DNA of 64,000 nt from Qiania dongpingensis (GTDB lineage: Bacteria > Bacillota > Clostridia > Lachnospirales > Lachnospiraceae), in contig NZ_CP060634.1 of assembly GCF_014337195.1 (NCBI RefSeq), positions 2,790,001-2,854,000 of the forward strand, written 5' to 3'. Each line of letters starts with the position of its first letter. Position 1 is the stretch's first letter. Below, piece after piece: positions 14,359 through 24,806 of the stretch. Below the pieces are notes generated by a model that worked only from the letters and a program-made list of their open reading frames with translations, searched no databases and was not told the DNA's origin. Both the position numbers and the translations under genes were made by a program.

Positions 14359-16320
14359 ATGGAAAAGGAAAGACAGATCGCACGGATGAAGGAGCTGGTG
14401 AACCTTTTGAGAGAGGCGGGAAAAGCCTACTATCAGGAGAGCCGGGAGATCATGAGCAATTATGAGTATGACGCACGGTACGATGAGCTTGTGGCTCTGG
14501 AGAAGGAAACTGGGATTACTTTATCCAAGAGTCCTACCAGACAGGTGGGCTATGAACTGCTGAGTGAGCTTCCCAAGGAAGCACACGAGAGCCCGATGCT
14601 GTCTCTGGATAAGACAAAGGATTCGGGAGCGCTGGCCGAATGGCTGGGGGATAAGGACGGCCTCCTGTCCTGGAAGCTGGACGGACTGACCATTGTACTG
14701 ACCTACCGGGACGGGCAGCTTGAAAAAGCAGTCACCCGGGGAAACGGGGAAGTGGGAGAAGTCATCACGAATAATGCCCGTGTGTTTGCCAATGTACCCC
14801 TCACGATCGCCTGCCGCGGGGAAGTGGTGCTTCGCGGAGAGGCCGTGATCAAATATTCGGATTTTTATAAGATAAATGAAGAGATCGCAGAAGTGGATGC
14901 GAAATATAAGAATCCCCGGAACCTCTGCAGCGGAACGGTCCGCCAGCTGAACAACGAGATCACAGCGAAGCGGAATGTGAATTTTTTTGCGTTTTCTCTG
15001 GTAAAAGCGGAGGGCGTGGATTTTGGAAACTCCAGGGAGAATCAGTTCCTTTGGCTTTCCGAGCAGGGATTTGATGTGGTGGAGTATCGGAAGGTCAGCC
15101 GGGAAACTGTGGCGGATACAGTCGCAGATTTTGCCGGCAGGATTGGGGACAACGACTTCCCGTCCGATGGCCTGGTTCTGATTTTTGATGATATAGAATA
15201 CGGCCGTTCTCTGGGCCGGACCGCGAAATTCCCCCGGGATTCCATTGCGTTTAAGTGGGCGGACGAGATACAGCCCACTCATCTTTCGTATATTGAATGG
15301 AGCGCTTCCAGGACTGGGCTGATCAATCCGGTAGCCGTATTTGAGCCGGTGGAATTGGAGGGGACTACAGTCAGCAGGGCCAGCGTTCATAATCTGAGCA
15401 TTATGGAAGCCTTGGAGCTGGGTGTCGGGGATGAGATCACGGTCTATAAGGCCAACATGATCATCCCTCAGATCGCGGACAATCTGACGCGGAGCGGAAG
15501 CCTGGAAATACCAGAGGTCTGCCCCGTCTGCGGCGGCGCCACAGAGATACGACAGGAAAACGACGTGAAATCGCTGTACTGCACGAATCCGGAGTGCCAG
15601 GCAAAACGAATCAAGCGTTTTTCATTGTTTGTGAGCCGGGACGCCATGAATATCGAAGGGCTGTCCGAAGCGACTCTGGAGAAATTTGTGGATGCGGGTT
15701 TCGTACGGGAATTTGCGGATCTATTTTACCTGGACCGCTACCGGGAGCAGATTATTTCCATGGATGGTTTTGGAGAGAAATCCTATGAAAATCTTCAGTC
15801 ATCTTTGGAAAAAGCGAAGGACACGACCATGCCCCGCTTTGTCTATGGGCTGGGAATCGCCAATATCGGAGTGGCCAACGCAAAGATGCTCTGCAAAGCA
15901 TTTGATTATGACTTTGACAGGCTCCGTCATGCGGACCGGGAGGAACTGGAGCAGATAGACGGTATCGGCCCGGTGATCGCCGACGGCATGGTATCTTATT
16001 TCCAGTCAGAGAAGAATAATGAGGAGGCAGACCGAATGCTTTCGCTGGTGACATTTCATGATGAAGTGGCATCAGCGGAAACACAGATCCTGGCCGGAAA
16101 GACGTTTGTCATCACAGGGTCTTTGGAACGGTTTGGAAACCGGAACGAGGCAAAGGCACTGATCGAATCTCTGGGCGGTAAAGTGACGGGTTCTGTTACG
16201 GCCAGGACTGATTACCTCATAAACAATGACAGTTTATCAGGTTCCTCGAAGAATAAAAAAGCCAAGGAGCTTGGAATTCCCATTATATCGGAAGAGGAAT
16301 TTCTGAATATGACAGAATAG
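14359..16320 (+). CDS. ligA: NAD-dependent DNA ligase LigA
   Basis: A 653-residue ligase that seals nicks in replication and repair. In order: domain Ia ([15 protein letters not shown]), adenylation domain with nucleophile K106 in WKLDG, OB fold, a four-Cys zinc finger (CPVCGG...CTNPEC), helix-hairpin-helix repeats and a C-terminal BRCT. Domain Ia reads MSNYEYD where many LigA proteins have a D before the YD motif; I associate this variant with Lachnospiraceae. ATG 14359 has GGGCAGG eight bases upstream; GTG at 14350 is an alternative. Ten bases separate it from metA. Confidence 0.96.
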   Translation: MEKERQIARMKELVNLLREAGKAYYQESREIMSNYEYDARYDELVALEKETGITLSKSPTRQVGYELLSELPKEAHESPMLSLDKTKDSGALAEWLGDKDGLLSWKLDGLTIVLTYRDGQLEKAVTRGNGEVGEVITNNARVFANVPLTIACRGEVVLRGEAVIKYSDFYKINEEIAEVDAKYKNPRNLCSGTVRQLNNEITAKRNVNFFAFSLVKAEGVDFGNSRENQFLWLSEQGFDVVEYRKVSRETVADTVADFAGRIGDNDFPSDGLVLIFDDIEYGRSLGRTAKFPRDSIAFKWADEIQPTHLSYIEWSASRTGLINPVAVFEPVELEGTTVSRASVHNLSIMEALELGVGDEITVYKANMIIPQIADNLTRSGSLEIPEVCPVCGGATEIRQENDVKSLYCTNPECQAKRIKRFSLFVSRDAMNIEGLSEATLEKFVDAGFVREFADLFYLDRYREQIISMDGFGEKSYENLQSSLEKAKDTTMPRFVYGLGIANIGVANAKMLCKAFDYDFDRLRHADREELEQIDGIGPVIADGMVSYFQSEKNNEEADRMLSLVTFHDEVASAETQILAGKTFVITGSLERFGNRNEAKALIESLGGKVTGSVTARTDYLINNDSLSGSSKNKKAKELGIPIISEEEFLNMTE

Positions 16321-16330
16321 GAGAGAGACT

Positions 16331-17236
16331 ATGCCCATTAAGATACAAAATGACTTGCCCGCGCGCGCGATACTCGAAACGGAAAACATTTTCATCATGG
16401 ATGAGAACCGCGCGCTTACTCAGGACATCCGTCCTCTGCAGATTGTGATCCTGAATCTGATGCCCATTAAAGAGGATACGGAGACACAGCTTCTCCGCTC
16501 TCTTTCCAATACGCCGATTCAACTGGACATCACATTCCTGCATATGTCTACCCACGAGTCTACCCATACCTCTGTGAGCCACCTGAACAAGTTTTATGTG
16601 ACGTTTGACGCCATCCGCGCGCAGAAATTTGACGGCATGATCATCACAGGGGCACCCGTGGAGCAGATGGAATTTGAAGAGGTGGACTATTGGCCGGAGC
16701 TTGCGGAGATTATGGAGTGGGGAAAGACTCATGTGACTTCTACGGTACATATCTGCTGGGGAGCTCAGGCGGGTCTGTATTATCACTATGGGATCCAGAA
16801 ACACGAGATGGAAAAAAAGCTGTTCGGTGTCTATGATCACAAGGTGCTGGACCGGACGGTCCCGCTGGTGAGAGGATTTGACGATGTGTTCCGCGCGCCT
16901 CATTCCAGGTATACTTATGTGAGAAAAGAGGATATCGCCGCCTGTCCGGAGCTTATCATACTGGCAGAATCCGATGAGGCAGGTGTGTTTCTGGTGCAAA
17001 GCAGGGACGGACGGCATATTTTTGTCATGGGACATCCTGAGTATGACAGGGTAACTCTGGACGGGGAATATCGACGCGACCGGGGAAAGGGAATGGATAC
17101 GGCGGTTCCGGTGAATTACTATCCGGAGAATGACCCGGAGGAGAGGCCTCTTCTCACGTGGAGGATGCACGCCAATGCCCTTTATACCAACTGGATCAAT
17201 TTTTATGTGTATCAGGTGACGCCATATATTTTGTAA
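16331..17236 (+). CDS. metA: Homoserine O-acetyltransferase (MetA family)
   Basis: A 301-residue methionine-pathway enzyme that acylates homoserine. Catalytic C142 is in HICWGAQAG. The residue at position 111 (GAPVE) is Glu. In this family Glu111 is reported to go with acetyl-CoA use and Gly with succinyl-CoA, so acetyl is predicted despite the common annotation as succinyltransferase. It starts ten bases after ligA. I found no SAM riboswitch or T-box upstream, so expression probably follows the ligA transcript. A terminator follows. Confidence 0.95.
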   Translation: MPIKIQNDLPARAILETENIFIMDENRALTQDIRPLQIVILNLMPIKEDTETQLLRSLSNTPIQLDITFLHMSTHESTHTSVSHLNKFYVTFDAIRAQKFDGMIITGAPVEQMEFEEVDYWPELAEIMEWGKTHVTSTVHICWGAQAGLYYHYGIQKHEMEKKLFGVYDHKVLDRTVPLVRGFDDVFRAPHSRYTYVRKEDIAACPELIILAESDEAGVFLVQSRDGRHIFVMGHPEYDRVTLDGEYRRDRGKGMDTAVPVNYYPENDPEERPLLTWRMHANALYTNWINFYVYQVTPYIL

Positions 17237-17259
17237 ATATGGCAAAATCCATGTATACG

Positions 17260-17300
17260 AACGGCCCGCTGCTTTATGCACGCGGGCCGTTATCATTTAT
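17260..17300 (+). terminator. Terminator after metA
   Basis: AACGGCCCGC (17260-17269) pairs with GCGGGCCGTT (17282-17291), followed by ATCATTTATTTT. It may serve both strands, since the next gene is convergent. Confidence 0.75.
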
Positions 17301-17356
17301 TTTATGGGAATCAGGGTTGTCTGTGACTGCCAAAATGGCGCGTCAGCGCCTGACTT

Positions 17357-17875
17357 TTAGTAGAATTCTCTATGAATCTTTTCTTGCTCCACTTCCTCTA
17401 ATGAATGGGCAGGCAAAGTCTTTTCCGGATAGCCCACCGCGATAATGGAAAGCACTGCCATGTGCTCTGGGATCCCAAGGAGCTTCCGCACATAATCCTC
17501 ACTGCTCATTTCCTGATTGGATTCTCTTAACCGAATCTGTGCCCAACAGGAACCGAGGCCTAAACTTTCTGCTTCCAGCTGTATGATGACAGAAGCTATG
17601 GCGGCATCTTCAATCCATGTATCTGTTTTTTGCGTGTTGCTCAAAACCACAATAGCAAGAGGCGTCACCGGCAAAAACGGCTGTTTCGGATTCCGGCAGT
17701 TGCCGAGTTTTTGGAGTGTATCCTTGTTTTCAATCACTACAAATTCCCACGAACGGGTGCCTTTCCCGGTAGGTGCAAGCTGTGCCGCCTGCAGGAGCTT
17801 TTCTTTTTTTTCTGCTTCTACAGCTTTGTCTTCAAACTTCCGGCAGCTTCTTCTTCTAAGTAAGAGATCTAACAT
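17357..17875 (-). CDS. Nitroreductase-family protein
   Basis: A 172-residue FMN-dependent nitroreductase-like enzyme. It carries the FMN-binding RRRSCRKFEDKAV near the N-terminus, PTGKGTRSWEFVVIEN, and GLGSCWAQIR. The start at 17875 is fixed by GGAGGG nine bases upstream; the site itself could be misread as five extra residues. Substrate unknown; such enzymes reduce nitro compounds, quinones or enones with NAD(P)H. It stands alone, convergent with metA. Confidence 0.9.
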   Translation of the reverse strand: MLDLLLRRRSCRKFEDKAVEAEKKEKLLQAAQLAPTGKGTRSWEFVVIENKDTLQKLGNCRNPKQPFLPVTPLAIVVLSNTQKTDTWIEDAAIASVIIQLEAESLGLGSCWAQIRLRESNQEMSSEDYVRKLLGIPEHMAVLSIIAVGYPEKTLPAHSLEEVEQEKIHREFY

Positions 17876-17957
17876 AAATTTTCCCTCCAAAGGTGAATAG
17901 AATTGACATGTTTTCTTTCATTCTAATGTCTGTTTCCGGAAATGTCAAACAACTTGT

Positions 17958-18470
17958 TCAAGGGGAAACGAACAATCCTATGGAGGGCGGAAAACAGGTG
18001 AAGAGGAAGAACAGGAGCGCGAGGATCGTAAGGAGCAGATTGAGAAGCAGAGTATATTTTTTTGACCGGCAGTTCAGGGTCCGGCGGTAAAAGACGAGGA
18101 ACCCGGCTGCTGTGCTTACGAGGAAAACGGCGATATCCAGTATAAGGTTATGGAAGCCCAGGAAACCGCTGTAGGTATAAAAGAGGATCGGTATCAGAAA
18201 GGTGCCGGCAAGTATTCCTGAGGGCAGCGCGGAGACGGCGCAGGGATAGGAGGCCTTAAGTCTCGGCAGCGCCAAGAGCAGATACAGGAGCATGGGAAAA
18301 AATAAAAGCTTCATATGTTCCCAGGTGGATTCATTCACAGGGGAGACGAGTCCCACGAGGAAATTCCCTCCGCTTGCACCATAGGCGAAATGCAGCAGAG
18401 AGCCGAAAACAGATACCAGAAGGATACCGAGAAGCGTACAGCGAACTAATTTTTTGTGTTCAGTATTCAT
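17958..18470 (-). CDS. DUF6512-like membrane protein
   Basis: A 170-residue protein with five or so hydrophobic segments and the conserved loop SPVNESTWEHMKLLFFP between the first two. This resembles uncharacterised clostridial membrane proteins that I associate with DUF6512; the family name is from memory. No catalytic motif stands out. A TAGTTAGCTCCTT region upstream gives an AAGGAG site. The gene lies just downstream of the flippase on the same strand. Confidence 0.7.
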   Translation of the reverse strand: MNTEHKKLVRCTLLGILLVSVFGSLLHFAYGASGGNFLVGLVSPVNESTWEHMKLLFFPMLLYLLLALPRLKASYPCAVSALPSGILAGTFLIPILFYTYSGFLGFHNLILDIAVFLVSTAAGFLVFYRRTLNCRSKKYTLLLNLLLTILALLFFLFTCFPPSIGLFVSP

Positions 18471-18507
18471 AGTTAGCTCCTTGATTAATTTAAGATGATA
18501 AGTTTCA

Positions 18508-20058
18508 CTATATGCGGGAGGCGGAATGTTTATGCCTTGTCACATACAGGAAAAACAGGAAGCAGACGACGAACAGGATCCCGGAGATCAGTAGGTCTAA
18601 CAGGGCGGGCATTCCTTCATGGATGGGAAGGGACGCGTGAGCCATGGTGATGCCGATGGACAGGAAAACGGCCAGGGTAGGACGGATGAGCTCATAAAAG
18701 GGGGAAAATGGCAGCTCGATCTTCTTTCGCAGAAAGCTCAGGTGGAACAGGGTAATGGTGAGCTCGCTGCACAGCAGCCCGTACAGATAAGCGCGGATTC
18801 CAAGCCTCGGAATCAGGAACATGACAAAACAGAGCCGGATGGTCAGACCTATGGCCGTATGAAAGAAGGTAGTCTTCGCATAGCCCAGTCCGTTGATGAT
18901 GCTGTTTAGCGTACCGGATACATAGAGGAACGGACACAGCCATGCCAGGACGGACAAGAAGCTGCCCGCCGTTTCGTTGTGGAAGATGATCGGTCCTACG
19001 GAGGGGCCGAAATAGAGGAAAATCCCGGCGAACAGGATGCCGATGTATAAGCTGTATCGTATGGATACCGCGGAGGAATAGTTGATGCTTTCATAGGCCT
19101 TCATGGACTGAGCTTCTGCAATATGGGGGAGCAGCATGACCGAAAGGGAATTGGTGATGGCCGTTGGAAAAAGGATAAAGGGTAAGGACATCCCGGTCAG
19201 GACTCCATACAGGCTCAGGGCGTCGCCGGAGGAGAGACCGAAACTTCGCAGACGCCCTGGAATCATGATGGCTTCAGCGCTCTGCAGGAGGCTGATGACC
19301 AGACGGTTCGCCGTGAGCGGCAGAACCATCAGGACTAAGTTGCGGAACAAAAGGCCATAAGAAGAAGGCTCAGAGCCCCTCTCCTGGACAAAGCCCTTTT
19401 CCCGTGCCAGTTTGGAAGCATGAAAGGAAAAAGCCAGGAGGCTGGAGAGAAGGGCGCCGGCCTCACCGGCCAGATGACCGACTACCGCGTACGCGGCGGT
19501 AATGGTCTTTCCCGATGATTCTGCCATGTATACGACGGCAATCACGGTCATGATGCGGACACACTGCTCGATCAGCTGTGCGGCCGCGGGGACCTGCGCT
19601 TTGCTGCGCCCATAATAATAACCGCAGATGCAGGCATGTACGGCGCTCATGGGGACAGAGAAGGACAGGATACGAAGCAGATTTTCACAGCGGGGCTCAG
19701 ACAGCACATGGAGAGCTAGAAACGGGGCATACTGATACATGATGGCCGCTGCCGCAAAGGAAAGAGAGAGGGCGAGAATCAACCCGCAGGCTAGATACCG
19801 GCGGCTGTTTCCTTCTCCTTTTTTACCGTGCTCGGCCGCCACAAATCGGGATATGGCGGTCTGGATGGATCCGCAGCAGAGGGAAAAGCAGATGCCATAT
19901 ATGGGATATACCAGCTGGTAGAGCCCCATGGCCTCTGTACTGATTTTATGTGAAAGAAAGATCCGGTAAAAGAAGCCGGCGATCCGCGCGGCGATTCCGG
20001 AGGCGGTCAAGAGCAGAGTACCCAGGATCAGCGGGTTTTTTTGTCTCCTTTTTTTCAT
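18508..20058 (-). CDS. MOP-superfamily flippase, SpoVB/MurJ-like
   Basis: A 516-residue integral membrane protein with about 14 hydrophobic segments and the opening LILGTLLLTASGIAARIAGFFYRIFLS typical of SpoVB/polysaccharide flippases. These move lipid-linked precursors such as lipid II or polyprenyl-linked sugars across the membrane. Which substrate applies is not clear; clostridia carry several paralogues. It is divergent from iscR with a 154-base shared promoter region. Confidence 0.85.
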   Translation of the reverse strand: MKKRRQKNPLILGTLLLTASGIAARIAGFFYRIFLSHKISTEAMGLYQLVYPIYGICFSLCCGSIQTAISRFVAAEHGKKGEGNSRRYLACGLILALSLSFAAAAIMYQYAPFLALHVLSEPRCENLLRILSFSVPMSAVHACICGYYYGRSKAQVPAAAQLIEQCVRIMTVIAVVYMAESSGKTITAAYAVVGHLAGEAGALLSSLLAFSFHASKLAREKGFVQERGSEPSSYGLLFRNLVLMVLPLTANRLVISLLQSAEAIMIPGRLRSFGLSSGDALSLYGVLTGMSLPFILFPTAITNSLSVMLLPHIAEAQSMKAYESINYSSAVSIRYSLYIGILFAGIFLYFGPSVGPIIFHNETAGSFLSVLAWLCPFLYVSGTLNSIINGLGYAKTTFFHTAIGLTIRLCFVMFLIPRLGIRAYLYGLLCSELTITLFHLSFLRKKIELPFSPFYELIRPTLAVFLSIGITMAHASLPIHEGMPALLDLLISGILFVVCFLFFLYVTRHKHSASRI

Positions 20059-20138
20059 GGCAGTACCTCAAATGGCGTTGTTACAGTATATTGTGGGAAA
20101 TGCTTAAATAGTCCCATGTAAATATTTCCCAGGCGGTC

Positions 20139-20200
20139 TTGACAAAAATACCGGCCGGTGGTATAGTATCAATGAAATTCATAGTATTTTACTGGGAATT
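20139..20200 (+). promoter_or_regulatory. iscR promoter with Rrf2-type operator
   Basis: TTGACA (20139-20144), 17 bases, TATAGT (20162-20167). Just downstream, AATTC-N15-GAATT (20176-20200, containing TATTTTACTGGG) resembles IscR-type sites of Firmicutes and would cover the start of the transcript. A second possible dyad, GGGAAAT...ATTTCCC, lies at about 20095-20130 toward the flippase gene. Confidence 0.65.
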
Positions 20201-20212
20201 TGGAGGCGAAGG

Positions 20213-20656
20213 ATGAAATTGTCAACGAAGGGCCGGTACGGCCTGCGGGCCATGGTGGATCTGGCCGAAACCAGTGAAGAGGGGCCGGTGTCGATCCAGA
20301 CAATTGCAAAACGACAGGATCTGTCTGATAAATATCTGGAGCAGCTTCTGGGAATGCTCAAGAAAGCGGGTCTGGTAAAAAGCGTCCGCGGCACACAGGG
20401 CGGATATCAGATTGTGGGAGATATGGCCCAAATTTCCGTGGGTGATATCCTGAGGGCCCTGGAGGGAGATCTGACTTTGGTGGATTGTGCCGGACTTGAG
20501 AAGGACGGCGCGTGCAAGACGGCTAAATTCTGCGTGACAAAATATGTATGGAAGAAAATTCATGAAAACCTGGAGGATACGGTGGACCACATCACTTTAA
20601 AGGAACTTGTGGAGCAGAGTAAATCCATACAGGCAGGGACATGGGAAGAGGAATAA
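20213..20656 (+). CDS. iscR: Rrf2-family Fe-S regulator (IscR-like)
   Basis: A 147-residue protein with a winged HTH (MKLSTKGRYGLRAMVDLA, IAKRQDLSDKYLEQLLGMLKKAGLV, RGTQGGY). Three cysteines, C92, C101 and C107, fit a [2Fe-2S] site as in IscR, although the spacing is not identical. It heads an operon for Fe-S assembly and tRNA thiolation and probably represses it through the operator overlapping the transcription start. A cysteine-sensing (CymR-like) role is less likely because of the Cys triad. Confidence 0.9.
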   Translation: MKLSTKGRYGLRAMVDLAETSEEGPVSIQTIAKRQDLSDKYLEQLLGMLKKAGLVKSVRGTQGGYQIVGDMAQISVGDILRALEGDLTLVDCAGLEKDGACKTAKFCVTKYVWKKIHENLEDTVDHITLKELVEQSKSIQAGTWEEE

Positions 20657-20685
20657 TATAAGATAAGGAAAGAAGGGTACAAAAA

Positions 20686-21897
20686 ATGGAACAGTTGATT
20701 TATTTAGATAACGCGGCTACTACAAAGGTGAATCCGAAGGTACTGGATGCAATGCTCCCATATTTTTCCGATAAATTCGGCAACCCGTCTTCTGTGTACG
20801 GCTTCGCGTCAGGAAACAAGCAGGCCATTACGGAAGCAAGAGAAAACGTTGCGGAGATATTGGGCGCGGATCCCAGCGAAATATATTTTACCGGGGGCGG
20901 TTCAGAAGCTGATAACTGGGCGCTGAAAGCTACGGCAGACGCTTACGAAAAAAAAGGAAAACATATCATCACGACGAAGATTGAGCATCACGCTATTCTC
21001 CATACCTGCGAATATTTGGAAAGCAAGGGATTTGAGGTGACTTATCTGGATGTGGATGAAAACGGCGTGGTGGACATGGGACAGCTAAGGTCCTCCATCA
21101 GGCCCGATACCATCCTGATCTCCGTGATGTTTGCGAATAATGAGATCGGCACGATGCAGCCGATCGCTGAAATCGGCCGCTTGGCGAAGGAGAAGGGGAT
21201 TCTGTTTCATACGGATGCGGTGCAGGCGTTCGGCCATGTGCCGATAAAGGTAGATGAAATGGGGATTGACATGCTGAGTGCCAGCGGCCATAAGCTGAAC
21301 GGGCCGAAGGGCGTAGGCTTCTTGTATATCAGAAAGGGCGTAAAGATCCGTTCCTTTATTCATGGAGGCGCCCAGGAGAGGAAGCGCCGTGCCGGCACGG
21401 AGAACGTTCCAGGTATTGTAGGTCTGGGAACTGCGGCCAGGATCTGCGCGGATACGATGGAAGAACGGGCCAGGAAAGAATCAGAGCTCAGGGATTACTT
21501 GATCGAGCGGGTGATGAAAGAGATTCCTTATACCAGGCTCAACGGGCACCGTACAAAGCGGCTGCCGAACAATGCGAATTTCAGTTTTCAGTTTGTAGAA
21601 GGCGAATCCATGCTGATCATGCTTGACATGGCCGGCATCTGCGGCTCCAGCGGATCTGCATGTACCTCCGGATCTTTAGATCCTTCCCATGTGCTTTTGG
21701 CCATTGGACTGCCCCATGAGATTGCCCACGGCTCTCTGAGACTGACCCTGGGAGACGATACCACAAGAGAGCAGATTGATTATGTGGTGGAAAAGCTAAA
21801 AGAGATCGTGGAAAAACTGCGCTCCATGTCTCCGCTATATGAGGATTTCATAAACGGAGGGAAAGAAGTGGCGGAGACGAAAACGGAAAAGAAATAA
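20686..21897 (+). CDS. nifS: Cysteine desulfurase NifS/IscS-like
   Basis: A 403-residue PLP enzyme that takes sulfur from cysteine. YLDNAATTKVNPKVLDAM opens the fold, the PLP lysine is in SASGHKLNGPKG, and the persulfide cysteine is in SSGSACTSGSLDPSHVL. It supplies sulfur for clusters on the adjacent scaffold and, given mnmA in the same operon, for tRNA 2-thiouridine. It lies 29 bases after iscR and 18 bases before the scaffold gene. Confidence 0.96.
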   Translation: MEQLIYLDNAATTKVNPKVLDAMLPYFSDKFGNPSSVYGFASGNKQAITEARENVAEILGADPSEIYFTGGGSEADNWALKATADAYEKKGKHIITTKIEHHAILHTCEYLESKGFEVTYLDVDENGVVDMGQLRSSIRPDTILISVMFANNEIGTMQPIAEIGRLAKEKGILFHTDAVQAFGHVPIKVDEMGIDMLSASGHKLNGPKGVGFLYIRKGVKIRSFIHGGAQERKRRAGTENVPGIVGLGTAARICADTMEERARKESELRDYLIERVMKEIPYTRLNGHRTKRLPNNANFSFQFVEGESMLIMLDMAGICGSSGSACTSGSLDPSHVLLAIGLPHEIAHGSLRLTLGDDTTREQIDYVVEKLKEIVEKLRSMSPLYEDFINGGKEVAETKTEKK

Positions 21898-21915
21898 ATC
21901 AGGAGGAATAAAATA

Positions 21916-22353
21916 ATGTACAGCGAGAAAGTAATGGACCATTTTCAAAACCCTAGAAATGTGGGAGAAATAGAGGATGCCAGTGGAATCGGCACCGTAG
22001 GCAATGCCAAATGCGGAGATATCATGCGGATTTATCTGGATGTGGACGAAAATCAGGTGATTCAGGATGTGAAGTTTAAAACCTTCGGCTGCGGTGCCGC
22101 GGTGGCCACCAGCAGTATGGCCACGGAGATGGTGAAGGGCAAGACAGTCAATGAGGCGTTGACGGTGACCAACAAAGCGGTCATGGAAGCACTTGACGGA
22201 CTGCCTCCGGTTAAGGTACACTGTTCTTTGTTGGCGGAGGAAGCAATCCATGCGGCTCTATGGGATTATGCGGAAAAAAACCATATAAAAATAGAAGGGC
22301 TTTCCAAACCGAAATCAGATATCAGTGAACACGAAGAGGAAGAAGATTATTGA
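21916..22353 (+). CDS. iscU: Fe-S cluster scaffold NifU/IscU-like
   Basis: A 145-residue scaffold on which [2Fe-2S] and [4Fe-4S] clusters are built. It carries YSEKVMDHFQNPRNVGE and three conserved cysteines in GNAKCGD, FGCGAA and VHCS, with Asp next to the first. The C-terminus adds a short acidic tail. An AGGAGGA site precedes it, and mnmA begins three bases after the stop. Confidence 0.95.
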   Translation: MYSEKVMDHFQNPRNVGEIEDASGIGTVGNAKCGDIMRIYLDVDENQVIQDVKFKTFGCGAAVATSSMATEMVKGKTVNEALTVTNKAVMEALDGLPPVKVHCSLLAEEAIHAALWDYAEKNHIKIEGLSKPKSDISEHEEEEDY

Positions 22354-22356
22354 TTC

Positions 22357-23460
22357 ATGAAAAAAAAGAAAGTCGTAGTAGGCATGTCCGGAGGAGTGGA
22401 TTCCTCTGTGGCGGCCTGCCTGCTTTTGGAGCAGGGATATGAGGTCATAGGCGTGACCATGCAGATCTGGCAGGATGAGGACCGGACAGTCGTCGAGGAA
22501 AACGGTGGCTGCTGCGGTCTTTCTGCCGTGGATGATGCGCGTAGAGTGGCCGGAATTCTGGGGATTCCGTATTATGTGATGAACTTCAAAAATGTATTTC
22601 GGGAAAAGGTCATGGATTACTTTGTGGATTCTTATGTGCGTGGAAAGACGCCGAATCCGTGTATTGCCTGCAATCGTTATGTGAAATGGGAGGCGCTTCT
22701 CAAAAGAAGCCTGGAGATTGGCGCGGATTATATCGCTACAGGCCATTACGCCCGCGTGGAAGCACTGGACAATGGCAGGATGGCCGTCCGGAATTCTGTG
22801 ACGGCGGCGAAGGACCAGACCTATGCTCTCTATAATCTGACCCAGGATCAGCTCCGGCATACGCTCATGCCGGTGGGAGCATATGCCAAGGAGGATATAC
22901 GGAGAATGGCGGAGGAGAGGGGACTTCCGGTGGCCTCTAAGCCGGACAGCCAGGAAATCTGCTTTGTGCCGGATAACGATTATGCGGGCTTCATTGAAAG
23001 GAACACAAAAGTTCCTCTCAGAGAGGGAAACTATGTGGACAGGGACGGGAATATACTGGGACGCCATAAAGGAATCACGCATTATACGATAGGCCAGAGA
23101 AAAGGCCTAAATCTGTCCATGGGCCATCCGGTGTTTGTAACGGAGATTCGGCCGGAGACCGACGAGGTAGTCATTGGGGAGGCGGAGGATGTCTTCACCG
23201 ATGTGGTGTACTGCAGTCAACTGAATTTTATGGCACTTCCGGATGTGGAGGACGGACAGCTCCTCACGGGAAAGATTCGTTATGCTCATAAAGGCGCGCC
23301 GTGCAGAGTGAAGAGAGTCGGGAGAGATGCGCTGGAGTGCAGGTTCTCAGAACCGGTGCGGGCGGTCACACCTGGACAGGCCCTGGTGCTGTATGACGGG
23401 GAATATGTGGCCGGCGGCGGTACGATCGTCCCGGTGCAGGATATAAAGAAAGAACAGTAA
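22357..23460 (+). CDS. mnmA: tRNA-specific 2-thiouridylase MnmA
   Basis: A 367-residue enzyme that thiolates U34 of Lys, Glu and Gln tRNAs. The PP-loop [15 protein letters not shown] opens the protein. A cysteine in [14 protein letters not shown] and another in SQEICFVPD are the catalytic pair, and a beta-barrel follows. An insert [18 protein letters not shown] is usual for Firmicutes. It depends on the persulfide from NifS two genes upstream, which explains the grouping. The start is ATG 22357, three bases after the iscU stop; no clear site other than upstream coupling. Confidence 0.96.
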   Translation: MKKKKVVVGMSGGVDSSVAACLLLEQGYEVIGVTMQIWQDEDRTVVEENGGCCGLSAVDDARRVAGILGIPYYVMNFKNVFREKVMDYFVDSYVRGKTPNPCIACNRYVKWEALLKRSLEIGADYIATGHYARVEALDNGRMAVRNSVTAAKDQTYALYNLTQDQLRHTLMPVGAYAKEDIRRMAEERGLPVASKPDSQEICFVPDNDYAGFIERNTKVPLREGNYVDRDGNILGRHKGITHYTIGQRKGLNLSMGHPVFVTEIRPETDEVVIGEAEDVFTDVVYCSQLNFMALPDVEDGQLLTGKIRYAHKGAPCRVKRVGRDALECRFSEPVRAVTPGQALVLYDGEYVAGGGTIVPVQDIKKEQ

Positions 23461-23479
23461 AATCCGGAGGAAGCGTGAT

Positions 23480-24640
23480 ATGAAGGAATTCAGGGAAGCC
23501 AGGCATATGGAAAATGGAAGAGGCAGAAAAAAGCGTGCACTGACAGGAGTGTTGGCGGTATGTCTGTTTTTGGCACTCGTACTCGCCGGCTGCGGGAATA
23601 GGAAGCCGGCTGCGGGGACAACGGCGGAGCAGTCAGGTGATACGGTTTCGACTGCTTCACCGAGTAAGGAGGAGCCTTCCACGATGGCGCCAGCCACAAC
23701 GGCGGCCACCACGACGGCGGCGGCTACTACGGCGGCAGAGACGGAAACGCTTGCTTTTACCGATGTGGACGAGACAGTGTACGCGACGGATACGGTGAAT
23801 ATCCGCAAGGATGCAAGTGCCGGTTCGGAAGTTGTGGGCAAGCTGCGGGCCGGCCAGTCTGTCCGCAGGACCGGTTATAATGAAAAATGGAGTCAGGTGG
23901 AATATGGGGGACAAATATGCTTTGTATCCTCGGAGTATCTGACGGCGGAAGAACCTGCTGCCGTGCCCCCGGCGCAGGGACAAGCCGGCACGGGGATTTA
24001 TCACGGCGGAAGCGGACCCTTGGTCTGCATTGACCCCGGTCACCAGGCCGTGGGAAACAATGAGAAAGAACCGGTGGGGCCGGGAGCTTCCGAGATGAAG
24101 AAAAAAGTATCCTACGGGACCGCCGGGGCCGCGTCCGGCCTGGACGAATCGGAGCTTAATCTACAGGTTTCTTTGCAGCTCCGGGATGAGCTGCTTTCCC
24201 GGGGATACCAGGTATTGATGGTCCGGGAGACCAATGATGTGGACATCAGCAATGCGGAGCGGGCTGCCATTGCCAATGAGGCAGCAGCTGAAGCATTTGT
24301 GAGAATCCATGCCAACGGATCAGAAAACACCGGGAAGACAGGTGCCATGACCATCTGTCCGACGCCGGAAAATCCGTATTGCAGCGAGATCTACAGTGCG
24401 AGCCGTTCTTTATCCGACTGCATACTGGATTCCATGACGGCATCCACCGGCTCCGGAAACAACGGAGTATGGGAGACGGATACCATGAGCGGGATTAACT
24501 GGTGCCAGGTGCCCGTGACCATTGTAGAGATGGGATATATGAGCAATCCCGATGAAGATTTAGCGATGGCTTCGGCTTCCTACCAGGCGAAAATTGTAAA
24601 TGGAATCGCCAACGGAATCGACGTGTATTTTGGACGGTAA
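23480..24640 (+). CDS. Lipoprotein N-acetylmuramoyl-L-alanine amidase with SH3 domain
   Basis: A 386-residue secreted cell-wall hydrolase. A signal peptide ends in a lipobox (LVLAGC). A Thr/Ala/Ser-rich linker (about 45-90) and a bacterial SH3 domain (about 95-150, [21 protein letters not shown]) follow. The Amidase_3 zinc domain is last ([32 protein letters not shown]). It cleaves the amide between MurNAc and L-Ala. The start follows CCGGAGGA. It is the last gene of the isc operon by position, though functionally unrelated. Confidence 0.93.
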   Translation: MKEFREARHMENGRGRKKRALTGVLAVCLFLALVLAGCGNRKPAAGTTAEQSGDTVSTASPSKEEPSTMAPATTAATTTAAATTAAETETLAFTDVDETVYATDTVNIRKDASAGSEVVGKLRAGQSVRRTGYNEKWSQVEYGGQICFVSSEYLTAEEPAAVPPAQGQAGTGIYHGGSGPLVCIDPGHQAVGNNEKEPVGPGASEMKKKVSYGTAGAASGLDESELNLQVSLQLRDELLSRGYQVLMVRETNDVDISNAERAAIANEAAAEAFVRIHANGSENTGKTGAMTICPTPENPYCSEIYSASRSLSDCILDSMTASTGSGNNGVWETDTMSGINWCQVPVTIVEMGYMSNPDEDLAMASASYQAKIVNGIANGIDVYFGR

Positions 24641-24687
24641 CAGTTGACATTCCCTTCCTTTGAAGGTAAAATAGTCTAGTATGATTT

Positions 24688-24773
24688 GGAGACGTATCGA
24701 AGTGGTCATAACGAGCTCGACTCGAAATCGAGTTGTCCTCCGGGGCACGTGGGTTCAAATCCCACCGTCTCCG
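24688..24773 (+). tRNA. trnS: tRNA-Ser (CGA)
   Basis: GGAGACG (24688-24694) pairs with CGTCTCC (24766-24772); the discriminator is G. The anticodon stem CTCGA/TCGAG carries the loop CTCGAAA, giving anticodon CGA (reads UCG). A long variable arm and a T loop TTCAAAT fit class II tRNA-Ser. CCA is not encoded. Confidence 0.95.
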
Positions 24774-24780
24774 CGCCTAT

Positions 24781-24806
24781 AAGTGCCGTATTTACGGCAC
24801 TTTTTT
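24781..24806 (+). terminator. Terminator after tRNA-Ser
   Basis: AAGTGCCGTA pairs with TACGGCACTT around a two-base loop, followed by a run of Ts. Confidence 0.9.

Noticed and set aside
16321-16331. SAM riboswitch or T-box before metA
   Set aside because: Only ten bases separate ligA from metA, so there is no room, and no such element lies upstream of ligA.
16283-17296. Open frame opposite metA
   Set aside because: It covers the whole of a well-conserved enzyme in antisense and has no site or motif.
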